A DNA stretch of 64,000 nucleotides from Sphingomonas sp. 67-36 (GCA_001897375.1 MKSU01000005.1:62001-126000), one strand, 5' to 3'; shown: positions 9,200-18,043, counted from the stretch's first letter. Notes: a model not told the origin generated them from the letters alone. A program made the numbers and translations.

Positions 9200-10671
9200 C
9201 CCACGCCCTCCAGCGCCTTCTGCCGCCTGCGCTGCACCGAGCTGCCGATCCCCATCGCCTCGCGATATTTCGCCACCGTGCGCCGCGCGATGTCGAACCC
9301 CCTGGCGTTGAGCAGCTCGACCAACGTGTCGTCGGACAGCACCTTCGCGCCCTCGTTCTGGATCAGCGCGCGGATCGCGGACTTCACCGCCTCCGCCGAC
9401 ACAGCGTCGCCGCCGTCCGCCGCCTGGATTGCGGAGGTGAAGAAATATTTCAGCTCGAACTGCCCGCGCGCGCAGCTCAGATATTTGTTGCTGGTGACGC
9501 GGCTGACGGTCGATTCGTGCATCTCGATCGCATCGGCCACCTGCCGCAGCGTCAGCGGGCGGAGATGCGCGACGCCTCTGAGGAAGAATGCCTCCTGCTG
9601 CTTCACGATCTCGGTGGCGACGCGGATGATCGTGCGCTGGCGCTGGTCGAGCGCCTTGACCAGCCAGTTGGCGCTGGCGAGGCAATCGCTGAGCCACGCC
9701 TTCGACGCCTTGTCCTGCGGCCCGCGCGCCAGCTCGCCATAATAGCGCCGGTTGACCAGCACGCGCGGCAGGGTGGCGTTGTTGATCTCGATCGCCCAGC
9801 CGCCCTGCGTGCGCGCCACGAACAGGTCCGGCACCACCGCCGGCGCCGGCTCCCCGCCGTAGCGGCAACCGGGCTTGGGATCGTAGCCGCGCAGCTCGCG
9901 GATCATGTCCGCCATGTCCTCGTCGTCGACCTGGCAGATGCGCTTGAGGCGGGCGATCTCGCCGCGCGCGAGCAGGTCGAGATGGTCGATCAGCCGCGCC
10001 ATGCAGGGGTCGTAGCGGTCGGCCTCCTTCGCCTGCAGCGCGATGCACTCGGCGAGGTCGCGCGCGCCGACGCCGGTGGGATCGAAGGTCTGGATCACCC
10101 CCAGCATCCGCTCGACCAGCGCTAGCGGCACGCCGAGCCGGGTCGCCACGTCGAGCAGGTTGGCGGTGAGGTATCCCGCCTCGTCGATCAGGTCGATGAG
10201 ATGCTGCGCGACGATAAGGTCCGTGCCCGAGAGGACATGGCCGGCCTGCGTGGCGAGATGGTCGGCAAGGCTCGGCGGGCTTTGCGCAAAGGCGTCGAGG
10301 TCCGGCGCGTCCTCGCCCGCCATGCCGCCCGCGCCGGCGCCGCCGAGACCGATCGAATCGGCGGGCGCGTCGTCGAAGCGCTCGGCGGCGATATCCACGT
10401 CGAGCGATTCGCCCGCCGCTTCGCCGGCCATGACCAGTTCGTCCGCACCGGCCGGCTCGTCACGCGCGGGCTCGACCGGCTCGCGCTCGGCCGGTGGCGC
10501 ATCGTCGGCGGGAGCGGTCGCCTCGAGCAGCGGGTTCTTCTCCAGCTCCTCGGCGATGACGCCCTCGATCTCGAGATTGGACAGCGCCAGCAGCCGGATC
10601 GCCTGCTGGAGCTGCGGGGTCATCACCAGCGATTGCGACTGGCGCAGATCGAGGCGCGGCGCGAGCGACAT
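9196..10671 (-). CDS. rpoN: RNA polymerase sigma-54 factor
   Basis: Sigma factor of 491 residues that recognises -24/-12 promoters and needs an AAA+ activator. Region I begins LDLRQSQSLVMTPQLQQAI with its Q/L-rich activator-contact helix; an acidic linker spans about residues 55-140; the core-binding and DNA-binding regions follow, ending in the RpoN box ARRTVAKYRE about 20 residues from the C-terminus. The ATG at 10671 starts MSLAPRLDLRQ, the usual beginning. It follows lptB by 88 bases. The usual downstream hpf and ptsN genes are absent here; the reading frame ends inside a dispersed repeat and meets the lysR gene head-on. Confidence 0.96.
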   Translation of the reverse strand: MSLAPRLDLRQSQSLVMTPQLQQAIRLLALSNLEIEGVIAEELEKNPLLEATAPADDAPPAEREPVEPARDEPAGADELVMAGEAAGESLDVDIAAERFDDAPADSIGLGGAGAGGMAGEDAPDLDAFAQSPPSLADHLATQAGHVLSGTDLIVAQHLIDLIDEAGYLTANLLDVATRLGVPLALVERMLGVIQTFDPTGVGARDLAECIALQAKEADRYDPCMARLIDHLDLLARGEIARLKRICQVDDEDMADMIRELRGYDPKPGCRYGGEPAPAVVPDLFVARTQGGWAIEINNATLPRVLVNRRYYGELARGPQDKASKAWLSDCLASANWLVKALDQRQRTIIRVATEIVKQQEAFFLRGVAHLRPLTLRQVADAIEMHESTVSRVTSNKYLSCARGQFELKYFFTSAIQAADGGDAVSAEAVKSAIRALIQNEGAKVLSDDTLVELLNARGFDIARRTVAKYREAMGIGSSVQRRRQKALEGVG

Positions 10672-10759
10672 TATTCGAGGTGCGGCACCGGCCCGCTCCT
10701 GGGAGGCCAGGTGGGGGAGCGGGCCGGTGCGGCGCGCGAGGCGAATCCGGGCCAAAGCA

Positions 10760-11560
10760 TCAGAGCGAGAATCCCTCGCCGAGATACAGCCGCCGCACGT
10801 TGGCGTCCGCGACCAGCTCCTCGGGCGAGCCGGTGAACAATACGCGGCCGTCGTAGATGATATAGGCGCGGTCGACGATATCGAGCGTCTCGCGGACGTT
10901 GTGGTCGGTGATCAGCACGCCGATGTCGCGGCGCTTCAGGTCCTTCACCAGATCGCGGATGTCGGCGATCGAGATCGGGTCGATCCCCGCGAACGGCTCG
11001 TCGAGCAGCATGATCGTCGGATCGGCCGCCAGCGCGCGCGCGATCTCCGCGCGCCGCCGCTCGCCGCCGGACAGCGCCATCGCCGGCGCCGCGCGCAGCC
11101 GGGTGAGGCCGAACTCGTCGAGCAGCCGGTCGAGCCGCTCCTGCCGCTTCACCGGATCGCTGATGTTCAGCTCCAGCACGGCGAGGATGTTCTTCTCGAT
11201 CGTCAGCCCGCGGAAGATCGATGTCTCCTGCGGCAGATAGCCGAGGCCGAGGATCGCGCGGCGATACATCGGCAGGCCGGTGATGTCTTGCCCGTCGAGC
11301 ATGATGCGGCCGGCATCGGGCTTCACCAGCCCCATCACCGAATAGAAGCAGGTCGTCTTGCCCGCGCCGTTCGGCCCGAGCAGCCCGATCACCTCGCCGC
11401 GCCCGACCGAGACGGAGACGTCGGTCAGCACGACGCGCTTGTCGTAGCTCTTGGCGATCGACACCGCCTGCAGCCCGTTCACCACCGGCGGCTCGGCGAT
11501 CGGCTCGATTATCTCCAGGCTGGTCACGTCATCCATGGTCGCGCTGACCTCGCGGTTCAT
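10760..11560 (-). CDS. lptB: LPS export ABC transporter ATP-binding protein
   Basis: ATPase that powers extraction of lipopolysaccharide from the inner membrane with LptFGC. The 266-residue protein has Walker A GPNGAGKTT, the Q-loop LPQETSIFRG, signature LSGGERRR, Walker B IMLLDEPFAGID and the switch histidine in ITDHNVRETL; the last is typical of LptB. The N-terminus carries about 25 extra residues before the usual start, so an internal start is possible. It is 111 bases after lptA; that gap holds a GC-rich hairpin (about 11643-11665), perhaps an attenuator or processing site. Confidence 0.95.
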   Translation of the reverse strand: MNREVSATMDDVTSLEIIEPIAEPPVVNGLQAVSIAKSYDKRVVLTDVSVSVGRGEVIGLLGPNGAGKTTCFYSVMGLVKPDAGRIMLDGQDITGLPMYRRAILGLGYLPQETSIFRGLTIEKNILAVLELNISDPVKRQERLDRLLDEFGLTRLRAAPAMALSGGERRRAEIARALAADPTIMLLDEPFAGIDPISIADIRDLVKDLKRRDIGVLITDHNVRETLDIVDRAYIIYDGRVLFTGSPEELVADANVRRLYLGEGFSL

Positions 11561-11671
11561 TGGTTGCCGGGCGGCGCGTGTTTACGCGGTTGGCAGGATT
11601 CATGCATGGCCTTTTGCCCGAGCCGGCATCGAGATGAAAGCCCCACCGCGACGAAAGCGCGGCGGCGCGCG

Positions 11672-12241
11672 TCAGTTCTTGCCGTCGGAGGGCGTGGCGC
11701 TCGAGTTGCTGGCGCGCTTGGGCACCGAGAAGGTGCCGGTGACGCGGCCGGAGGGCGAACTGGTCACGTTGCCGCCGGGCAGGGTGCCGGTCGCCGGGGC
11801 GGCGGACGAGCCGTCGATCACCGCGCGCCCGGTATCGAGGTTCATCGTCAGCCGCCCGCCGTTGACCGTGTTCGATCCGCCCTGTTGCAGCGAGACCCCG
11901 CCGATCATGGTGATGACGCGGCGGTTGAGATCATAGACCGCGAACTGGCTTTTCGCGAGCTGGTTGGGCCGTCGCACCACCACGCCGCCTGACGCATCGA
12001 GCCGCGAAACCTGCGGATTCCCGTCGACCACCTGCCCGGTATAGGCGACCGTCATGCGCTGCGCATTGAGCGTCATCTCGGCCTGCTTGACCGTGACGTT
12101 GCCGGTCAGCACGGCGCGATTCGCCTTGTCCTGAAGCTGGATCTGGTTCGCGCCGAAATCGATCGGGGCGTTCGAATCGTGACGCGTCTGCGCCCCGGCC
12201 GTGGCCGCGACGAGGATCAGGGGAAGGGCAAGGCGCTTCAT
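11672..12241 (-). CDS. lptA: LPS transport periplasmic protein
   Basis: Periplasmic bridge protein of 189 residues. A signal peptide (MKRLALPLILVAATAGAQ, cleavage about residue 18) leads into an OstA/LptA beta-jellyroll domain, seen in IDFGANQIQLQDKANRAVL and TLNAQRMTVAYTG. The last 50 residues are low-complexity, rich in S, T and P. It starts 7 bases after lptC ends, giving the conserved lptC-lptA-lptB order. Confidence 0.9.
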   Translation of the reverse strand: MKRLALPLILVAATAGAQTRHDSNAPIDFGANQIQLQDKANRAVLTGNVTVKQAEMTLNAQRMTVAYTGQVVDGNPQVSRLDASGGVVVRRPNQLAKSQFAVYDLNRRVITMIGGVSLQQGGSNTVNGGRLTMNLDTGRAVIDGSSAAPATGTLPGGNVTSSPSGRVTGTFSVPKRASNSSATPSDGKN

Positions 12242-12248
12242 GCGGCCG

Positions 12249-12887
12249 TTATCTCGTGCCTCTCGGCACGATGTGCAAGCGCGCGTTGCCGGTCAGCGTC
12301 ACGGTATGCGTATCGAGATCGGCGTCGAGCCGGTTGGCGCTGAACGTGCCCTGCCGCACCGTGCCGGTCACCGCGCCGCCCGATTGCAGCCGGCGCGTCT
12401 TGAGATCGACCGTCGCGTCATGGGTGTCGAGCGTGTAGCCGTCCGGGCCGCGGAAGGCGATCGGCCCCTCCATCGTCACCTGCTCGGTATCCATGTTGTA
12501 GCGCCCCTGATTCGCGACCAGCGAGGCGGGGCCGTCGCTCAGCCGGATGTCAGCGGCGAGCTTCTGGAGCCGCACGATCGGCTCGGCCGAGCTTTTCTGG
12601 ATCGCCGAGCCGGCGGTCAGCTCGAACGGCTGGCCCTTGCCGTCCTCCCCGCGATAGCGCGCCGACTGGATCTTCAGCCGCTCCTTCGCGACTTCCACCT
12701 TGTTCTTGTCGAGCACGAACGAGACGTCGCCCCCGGTGGTGAGCGGCGCCATCACCAGGAAGGCGGTGAGCACGCCGATCAGCACCGGCAGCACCCAGTT
12801 GGCGGTCGCCACGATGCGATCGTGCGCGCTGCCGGGCAGCGCCCAGCGCCGGCGCGCGTCGAACATCGGGGCGGCCGCCTCAGACAT
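12249..12887 (-). CDS. lptC: LPS export inner-membrane protein
   Basis: Bitopic protein of 212 residues linking LptBFG to LptA. One membrane helix near residues 30-50 (WVLPVLIGVLTAFLVMAPL) precedes a periplasmic jellyroll (about 55-205), where repeats such as GPASLVANQGRYNMDTEQV resemble the LptC/OstA fold. Its start overlaps the RNase D stop by 8 bases. Sequence conservation in this family is low, so the call rests partly on position before lptA. Confidence 0.87.
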   Translation of the reverse strand: MSEAAAPMFDARRRWALPGSAHDRIVATANWVLPVLIGVLTAFLVMAPLTTGGDVSFVLDKNKVEVAKERLKIQSARYRGEDGKGQPFELTAGSAIQKSSAEPIVRLQKLAADIRLSDGPASLVANQGRYNMDTEQVTMEGPIAFRGPDGYTLDTHDATVDLKTRRLQSGGAVTGTVRQGTFSANRLDADLDTHTVTLTGNARLHIVPRGTR

Positions 12888-13500
12888 GCGCGAAGATATC
12901 GACCTCCGGCCAGCCGGCCAGGTCCAGCGCGGCGCGGTGCGGCAGGAAATCGAAGCAGCCCTGCGCGAGCGTCATGCGCCCCTCGCGCTCCAGCCGGCGA
13001 TCGAGTTCCTCCTTGAGCTGATGCAGGAAGCGCACATCCGACGCGGCATAATCCTTCTGTGCGTCGGACAGTTCCGGCCCGCCCCAGTCGGAGGACTGCT
13101 GCTGCTTGGAGATATCCTGCCCCAGCAGCTCGCGCACCAGCTCCTTCAGCCCGTGGCGGTCGGTGTAGGTGCGCACCAGCCGCGAGGCGATCTTGGTGCA
13201 ATAGACGGGCGCGGCGATCACGCCGAGATAATGCCGGATCGCCGCCAGATCGAAGCGCGCGAAATGATAGAGCTTGAGCCGCGCCGGATCGGCCAGCACG
13301 GCGCGCAGGTTCGGCGCGGCATAGTCCGATCCGGGCGAGAAGCGCACGAGATGCTCGTCGCCGCGCCCGTCCGAAAGCTGGACGACGCACAATCGGTCGC
13401 GCGGGGTGACGAGCCCCATCGTCTCGGTATCGACCGCGATCGCGGCGCCGGGCGCGAACACGCCGCCGGGAAGGTCTTCCTCGTGGAAATGCACTGTCAT
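12880..13500 (-). CDS. Short ribonuclease D-type 3'-5' exonuclease
   Basis: DEDD-superfamily exonuclease of 206 residues, probably trimming structured RNA 3' ends. The exonuclease motifs are all visible: Exo I in AVDTETMGL, Exo II around YHFARFDLAAI, and Exo III in YAASDVRFL, the tyrosine form typical of DEDDy enzymes. It is about half the length of E. coli RNase D because the HRDC domains are absent, a common form in alphaproteobacteria. It is the first gene of the run leading into lptC-lptA-lptB-rpoN. Confidence 0.9.
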   Translation of the reverse strand: MTVHFHEEDLPGGVFAPGAAIAVDTETMGLVTPRDRLCVVQLSDGRGDEHLVRFSPGSDYAAPNLRAVLADPARLKLYHFARFDLAAIRHYLGVIAAPVYCTKIASRLVRTYTDRHGLKELVRELLGQDISKQQQSSDWGGPELSDAQKDYAASDVRFLHQLKEELDRRLEREGRMTLAQGCFDFLPHRAALDLAGWPEVDIFAHV

Positions 13501-13867
13501 TGCGCCGCCCTAGCGCCCGCGCCGACGCTGCTCAATGGTCCGGAATCGCGCAATGGCGCCGGATCGCCGGCAAAACGGGCGAATCGTCAGGAAAATCATC
13601 GTCGCGGCATTGTGCCGGAACGGGGCGAATCGATCGCCTGGCCATGTCCTGATGCGTCGGGCTGTGCTTATGTTGCGACAGTATCGTAAGTATCGACATG
13701 TAAAACGCGCGGCCGCTCACGATTCTGTTCGCGGTGAGAACAAAGCTGGGCTATGACGACATTGTGGCGCAAAAGGTTTGGCGCCCGAAGAGGTATGCTT
13801 GCTGTTCGCCGTCCGGCGTGCACCTCTTGACGGCGAAGTCGGGCGGACGGGAAGACGAACGGGGTTT
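13501..13867. other. Intergenic stretch before the cold-shock gene
   Basis: 367 bases with no convincing gene; short frames on both strands lack family similarity and codon bias. It is AT-richer than the flanks, especially 13660-13790, and holds a repeated GTATCGTA / GTATCGAC pair near 13680-13697. It must contain the divergent promoters of the RNase D run and of the cold-shock gene, and probably a long 5' leader as seen for many csp mRNAs. Confidence 0.5.
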
Positions 13868-14692
13868 ATGGGTTTCGACAGAGGTAGCCGCGGGCAGCGT
13901 GGCGGACGTGGCCGTGACAAGCGCGACAATTTTGGCGGCGGCGGCGATGAATTCGGCGGCGGCGATTTCGGCGGTGGCTTCGGCGACCGTGGCGGTTTCG
14001 GCGGTGGCGGCTTCGGTGGTGATCGCGGCGGCTTCGGCGGCGGCGGTGGCGGCGGCTTTCGTGGCGGCGGTGGCGGTGGATTCCGCGGCGGCGGCGGTGG
14101 CGGCTTCGGTGGTGGCGGCGGCGGCTTCGGCGGCGGTCGCGGGATGCCGCCGCAGGTCGTCGGCGAAGGCACTGGCGTCGTAAAGTTCTTCAACGGACAG
14201 AAGGGCTTCGGCTTCATCGTGCGCGATGACGGCGGCGAGGACGTGTTCGTCCACATCTCGGCGGTCGAGCAGGCCGGGCTGACCGGTCTGGCCGAGGGCC
14301 AGCCGCTCGGCTTCACCCTCGTCGATCGCGGCGGCCGCATCTCGGCCACCGAGCTGAAGATCGAGGGCGAGCCGCTCCCGGTCGAGGAACGCGCCCCGCG
14401 CGAGGGCGGCTTCGGCGCGCCGCGTGGCGGTGCCGGCGGCGCGGGCGGTGCGGGTGGCACGCAGCGCCAGCTCACCGGCGAGAAGGCGACCGGCACGGTC
14501 AAGTTCTTCAACGCGATGAAGGGCTTCGGCTTCATCCAGCGCGATGACGGTCAGCCGGATGCGTTCGTCCACATCTCGGCGGTCGAACGCGCGGGTCTTC
14601 CCGGCCTCAACGAAGGCGATCGCCTTTCGTTCGAGATCGAGGTCGATCGTCGCGGCAAATATGCCGCGGTGAACCTGCAGCAGTCGAGCTGA
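13868..14692 (+). CDS. Gly-rich protein with two cold-shock domains
   Basis: A 274-residue RNA/DNA-binding protein. Residues 1-20 are Arg/Gly-rich, residues 20-95 are an almost pure FGGG/RGG-type repeat, and two cold-shock domains follow (about 101-168 and 209-274), each with the RNP1-like motif KGFGFI and the RNP2-like motif VFVHIS or AFVHIS. A Gly/Ala linker separates the domains. Double-CSD proteins are known in alphaproteobacteria, but the long RGG/FGG head recalls eukaryotic glycine-rich RNA-binding proteins and may promote condensation or RNA annealing (inference). The ATG at 13868 is preferred because MGFDRGSRG matches the usual start; in-frame codons before it look like leader sequence. 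A strong terminator follows. Confidence 0.88.
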   Translation: MGFDRGSRGQRGGRGRDKRDNFGGGGDEFGGGDFGGGFGDRGGFGGGGFGGDRGGFGGGGGGGFRGGGGGGFRGGGGGGFGGGGGGFGGGRGMPPQVVGEGTGVVKFFNGQKGFGFIVRDDGGEDVFVHISAVEQAGLTGLAEGQPLGFTLVDRGGRISATELKIEGEPLPVEERAPREGGFGAPRGGAGGAGGAGGTQRQLTGEKATGTVKFFNAMKGFGFIQRDDGQPDAFVHISAVERAGLPGLNEGDRLSFEIEVDRRGKYAAVNLQQSS

Positions 14693-14710
14693 TCGGTCGA
14701 TCCGACAGAT

Positions 14711-14744
14711 AACGGCCCGTCCGACCATTGTCGGGCGGGCCGTT
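14711..14744 (+). terminator. Rho-independent terminator after the cold-shock gene
   Basis: A 15-base stem (AACGGCCCGTCCGAC against its complement with one G-T pair) with a CATT loop, followed by a T-rich run TCCGTTTCTC. It lies 18 bases after the stop codon. Confidence 0.85.
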
Positions 14745-14767
14745 TCCGTTTCTCCCCCGGTGCGGGA

Positions 14768-15550
14768 ATGAAGATGCGTCTGCTTCCGCTGCTCCTGCTG
14801 GCGCTCCCCGCAATGGCCGCCGCCGATGCGCCGCCGCCGGCCGACACCGCCCCCGCGGTGCTGGTGCCGACGATCGTCGCGCGCTTCCCGCACGATCGCG
14901 AGGCCTTCACCGAAGGGCTGATCTGGCATCGCGGCTTTCTCTACGAGAGCGTCGGGCTGGAAGGACGATCCGATGTGCGCCGCGTCGATCTCGCCACCGG
15001 GCGGGTGATGGCGCGCGGCACGATTCCCCCCGGCGTCTTCGGCGAGGGGCTGGCGGCGTGGAAGGGCGGGCTGGTCAGCCTCACCTGGCACGGCGGCACC
15101 GCCTATCGCTGGAATGCCGCGACGCTGAAGCGCACCGGCACCGCGCATTATCGCGGCGAAGGCTGGGGACTGACGACGCTCGGCGATTCGCTCGTCCGCT
15201 CGGACGGCAGCGCGACGCTCACCGTCCACGACCCGGCCACCTTCGCGGTGCGCCGCCGCATCGCGGTGACGCTGAACGGCAAGCCGGTCGACCAGCTCAA
15301 CGAGCTGGAGGCGGTCGACGGCGCGATCCTCGCAAATATCTGGCGCGCGCCGTTCATCGTCCGCATCGATCCGGCGAGCGGCCGCGTCACCGCGATCGTC
15401 GATCTGCGCGCTATCGTCGCGGAGATCGGCATCAGCGACGATATCGAGGCGGTCGCCAACGGCATCGCCTGGGACGCGGCGAAACGCCGGCTGTTCGTCA
15501 CCGGCAAGCGCTGGCCCACGATGTTCGAGATCAGCCTGCCGAAAGGATGA
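14768..15550 (+). CDS. Glutaminyl-peptide cyclotransferase
   Basis: Probable secreted glutamine cyclotransferase (260 residues) that converts N-terminal glutamine to pyroglutamate. A signal peptide (MKMRLLPLLLLALPAMAAA) is followed by a five-bladed propeller-type domain with family segments HDREAFTEGLIWH, GEGWGLTTLGDSLV and QLNELEAVDGAILANIW, and ending in VTGKRWPTMFEI. These match the plant/bacterial QC family. An in-frame ATG two codons in is an equal start choice. The Asp/Glu racemase gene starts 4 bases later, so the two are probably cotranscribed. Confidence 0.88.
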   Translation: MKMRLLPLLLLALPAMAAADAPPPADTAPAVLVPTIVARFPHDREAFTEGLIWHRGFLYESVGLEGRSDVRRVDLATGRVMARGTIPPGVFGEGLAAWKGGLVSLTWHGGTAYRWNAATLKRTGTAHYRGEGWGLTTLGDSLVRSDGSATLTVHDPATFAVRRRIAVTLNGKPVDQLNELEAVDGAILANIWRAPFIVRIDPASGRVTAIVDLRAIVAEIGISDDIEAVANGIAWDAAKRRLFVTGKRWPTMFEISLPKG

Positions 15551-15554
15551 AGCG

Positions 15555-16247
15555 ATGAGGATGATCGGGCTGATCGGCGGGATGAGCTGGGAAAGCTCCG
15601 CGCAATATTATCGCCTGATCAATCAGGGCGTGCGCGATGCGACCGGCCCGACCGCCTCGGCGCGCTGCCTGCTATGGTCGTTCGACTTCGCGGAGATCGA
15701 GCGATTGCAGCATCGCGGGGATTGGCCGGCGCTCGGCGAGCGGCTGATCGATGCGGCGATTCGGCTCGAGCGGGCCGGGGCGGAATTGCTCCTGATCTGC
15801 ACCAATACGATGCATCGGCTGGCCGGCGAAGTGGAGCGGGCGGTGTCCGTGCCGCTGCTGCACATCGCCGATCCGACCGCCGCGCGCATCGCGGCGCAGG
15901 GCCTCCGGCGCGTCGGGCTGCTCGGCACCGCGTTTACGATGGAGCAGGATTTCTACAAGGGGCGGCTGCGCGAACGCCACGGCATCGAGGTGCTGGTGCC
16001 GGCGGCCGACGATCGCGCCGCGATCCACCGCATCATCTACGAGGAGCTAGTCGCGGGGATCGTCCGCCCCGAATCGCGCGCGGTGTTCCGGCAGGTGATC
16101 GCGCGCCTCGTCGCGGCCGGGGCGGAAGCGGTGATCCTCGGCTGCACCGAGATCATGCTGCTGGTCGATGCGGCGGACAGCGCGGTTCCGCTGTTCGACA
16201 CCACCACGCTCCATGCAGAGGCGGCGGTCGCGGCTGCGCTGGCCTGA
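15555..16247 (+). CDS. Aspartate/glutamate racemase family protein
   Basis: Cofactor-independent amino-acid racemase of 230 residues. The two catalytic cysteines sit in LLICTNTMH and VILGCTEI, and the N-terminus IGLIGGMSWESSAQYYR is the hallmark of the YgeA/aspartate racemase group. Substrate could be Asp, Glu or another amino acid. A ribosome-binding site AAGGATGAAG overlaps the end of the cyclotransferase gene, supporting the ATG at 15555 and cotranslation. Confidence 0.88.
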   Translation: MRMIGLIGGMSWESSAQYYRLINQGVRDATGPTASARCLLWSFDFAEIERLQHRGDWPALGERLIDAAIRLERAGAELLLICTNTMHRLAGEVERAVSVPLLHIADPTAARIAAQGLRRVGLLGTAFTMEQDFYKGRLRERHGIEVLVPAADDRAAIHRIIYEELVAGIVRPESRAVFRQVIARLVAAGAEAVILGCTEIMLLVDAADSAVPLFDTTTLHAEAAVAAALA

Positions 16248-16264
16248 CCCTGCCATGAAAAAGC

Positions 16265-16286
16265 GCCCGGCGCTTGCGCACCGGGC
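16265..16286 (+). terminator. Hairpin after the racemase gene
   Basis: GCCCGGCGC, a TT loop, and GCG-CA-CCGGGC form a GC-rich stem 18 bases after the racemase stop. There is no clear T run, so factor-independent termination is uncertain. Confidence 0.5.
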
Positions 16287-16316
16287 AAAGGGTCGTCCGC
16301 AGGAGGAACGTCGGTG

Positions 16317-16340
16317 GGGGCGGGCCGTCGTGCCCGCCCC
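16317..16340 (-). terminator. Hairpin after amtB
   Basis: A perfect 9-base stem GGGGCGGGC / GCCCGCCCC lies directly after the amtB stop codon in the gap between convergent genes. It lacks a U run on the amtB strand; it may protect the 3' end or stop both transcripts. Confidence 0.5.
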
Positions 16341-16347
16341 GATCAGG

Positions 16348-17658
16348 TCAATGGTCGTAAGCGCGCTCGCCGTGCTCGCCGAGGTCGAGGCCCTCGCGCT
16401 CCACTTCGGGCCGGACGCGCAATCCGGTGAGCGCCCTGGCGACGTAGATCGCGATGACGGTGCCGATCGACGCCCAGACGATCGTCGTGAGCACCGCCGC
16501 CGCCTGCGTCCCGAGCTGGCCGCCGATCGCGTAATCGGGCTTGCCGGGGCCGCCGAGCGCCGGGGCATAGACGATCGCGGTGCCGATCGCGCCGATCATC
16601 CCGCCGATGCCGTGAATGCCGAAGGCGTCGAGCGAGTCGTCATAGCCGAGCCGCGGCTTCAGCACCGTGACCGCGTAGAAGCACACCACCGAAGCGACCG
16701 CACCGAGCACGATCGCGCCGAACGGGCCGGAATTGCCCGCCGCCGGCGTCACCGCGACCAGCCCGGCGACGATGCCGGAGCAGAAGCCGAGTGCGGAGCC
16801 CTTGTGGCCGTTGACGCGCTCCACCAGCATCCACGCCAGCGCGGCGGCGGCGGTGGCGACGAAGGTGTTGATCATCGCGAGGCCGGCCGAGCCGTTCGCC
16901 GCCAGCGCCGAGCCGGCGTTGAAGCCGAACCAGCCGACCCACAGCAGGCCGGTGCCGACGCCGGTCAGCGTCAGCGAATGCGGCACGATCCGCTCGATCG
17001 GGTAGCCGATGCGCTTGCCGAGGATCAGCGCGGCGACCAGCGCGGAGACGCCGGCGTTGATGTGCACCACCGTGCCGCCCGCGAAATCGAGGGCGCCCAT
17101 GGCGAAGAACAGGCCGCCGGGCGCCCATACCATGTGGGCGATCGGGAAATAGACGATCGTCAGCCAGATCAGGCCGAACACCATCACCGCCGCGAACTTC
17201 ATCCGCTCGACCGTGCCGCCCAGCACCAGCGCCAGCGTGATCGCCGCGAAGGTCATCTGGAAGCAGGCGAAGACATATTCGGGGATCGTGCCCGAAACCG
17301 AATCCGGCGTGACGCCGGCCATGAACAGCTTGCCGAACCCGCCGACGAAGCTGCCGCCGTCGCCGAAGGCCATCGTATAGCCCCATGCCACCCACACCAG
17401 CATGGCGAGGCAGGCCGCCGCGCCGATCTGCGTCATCGTGGACAGCATGTTCTTCGCCCGCGTGAGGCCGCCGTAGAACAAGGCGAGGCCGGGCAGGATC
17501 ATCAGCAGCACGAGCAGCGTGGAGGTGAGCATCCACGCCGCATCGCCGCTGTTGACGACGGGTTTCGGTGTCGCCGCCGCTTGCGCCCAGGCGGGCAGCG
17601 CGGCGAGCGCGACGGCGCCGAGCGCGAGGGCGCCGGCGGTTCGGAAAGCGTGCTTCAT
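16348..17658 (-). CDS. amtB: Ammonium transporter
   Basis: Trimeric ammonium channel of 436 residues in the inner membrane. A cleavable signal peptide (MKHAFRTAGALALGAVALAA) precedes eleven hydrophobic segments. Family marks include FYGGLTRAKNMLS in the second segment, the twin pore histidines in VVHINAGVSAL and FGIHGIGGMIG, and VGWFGFNAGSAL. The ATG at 17658 begins the signal peptide; the long in-frame extension upstream is only glnK sequence read in another frame. It lies 11 bases after glnK, the usual pair, and shares the sigma-54 promoter at 18044-18059. Confidence 0.96.
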   Translation of the reverse strand: MKHAFRTAGALALGAVALAALPAWAQAAATPKPVVNSGDAAWMLTSTLLVLLMILPGLALFYGGLTRAKNMLSTMTQIGAAACLAMLVWVAWGYTMAFGDGGSFVGGFGKLFMAGVTPDSVSGTIPEYVFACFQMTFAAITLALVLGGTVERMKFAAVMVFGLIWLTIVYFPIAHMVWAPGGLFFAMGALDFAGGTVVHINAGVSALVAALILGKRIGYPIERIVPHSLTLTGVGTGLLWVGWFGFNAGSALAANGSAGLAMINTFVATAAAALAWMLVERVNGHKGSALGFCSGIVAGLVAVTPAAGNSGPFGAIVLGAVASVVCFYAVTVLKPRLGYDDSLDAFGIHGIGGMIGAIGTAIVYAPALGGPGKPDYAIGGQLGTQAAAVLTTIVWASIGTVIAIYVARALTGLRVRPEVEREGLDLGEHGERAYDH

Positions 17659-17669
17659 GTTCACCCCCT

Positions 17670-18008
17670 TCACAGCGCGATATCGTCGGTTTCGCCGGTG
17701 CGGATGCGCACCGCGTGGCCGACGTCGAGAACGAAGATCTTGCCGTCGCCGATCGCGCCGGTGTGCGCGGTGGCCTGGATCGTCTCGACCACGCGGTCCG
17801 CGATCGAGGTGGGGCAGACCACCTCGATCCTGATCTTCGGCACCATGTTGGTGCTGTATTCGGCTCCTCGATAGATTTCGGTCTGGCCCTTCTGCCGGCC
17901 GAATCCCTTGACTTCGGTGACGGTCATGCCGGCCACGCCGAGGGCGGTGAGCGCCTCGCGCACCTCCTCCAGCTTGAACGGCTTGATGACGGCAATGATC
18001 AGCTTCAT
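17670..18008 (-). CDS. glnK: Nitrogen regulatory protein PII
   Basis: Trimeric signal protein of 112 residues that senses ATP/ADP and 2-oxoglutarate and blocks AmtB when nitrogen is plentiful. The T-loop has the uridylylation tyrosine at residue 51 (YRGAEYSTNMVPK), and K90, R101 and R103 of the nucleotide site are in place. The promoter and amtB linkage point to GlnK rather than GlnB. Tyr51 predicts control by GlnD-type uridylyltransferase. Confidence 0.96.
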   Translation of the reverse strand: MKLIIAVIKPFKLEEVREALTALGVAGMTVTEVKGFGRQKGQTEIYRGAEYSTNMVPKIRIEVVCPTSIADRVVETIQATAHTGAIGDGKIFVLDVGHAVRIRTGETDDIAL

Positions 18009-18043
18009 CCGCGCCCCCTTTCGGTTTGCCCGCGGGAACGCTT

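Noticed and set aside
13920..14145. Regular GGCGGCTTCGGC-type repeats considered as a CRISPR or tandem array
   Set aside because: They are in-frame codons for FGGG/RGG in the cold-shock protein, without spacers.
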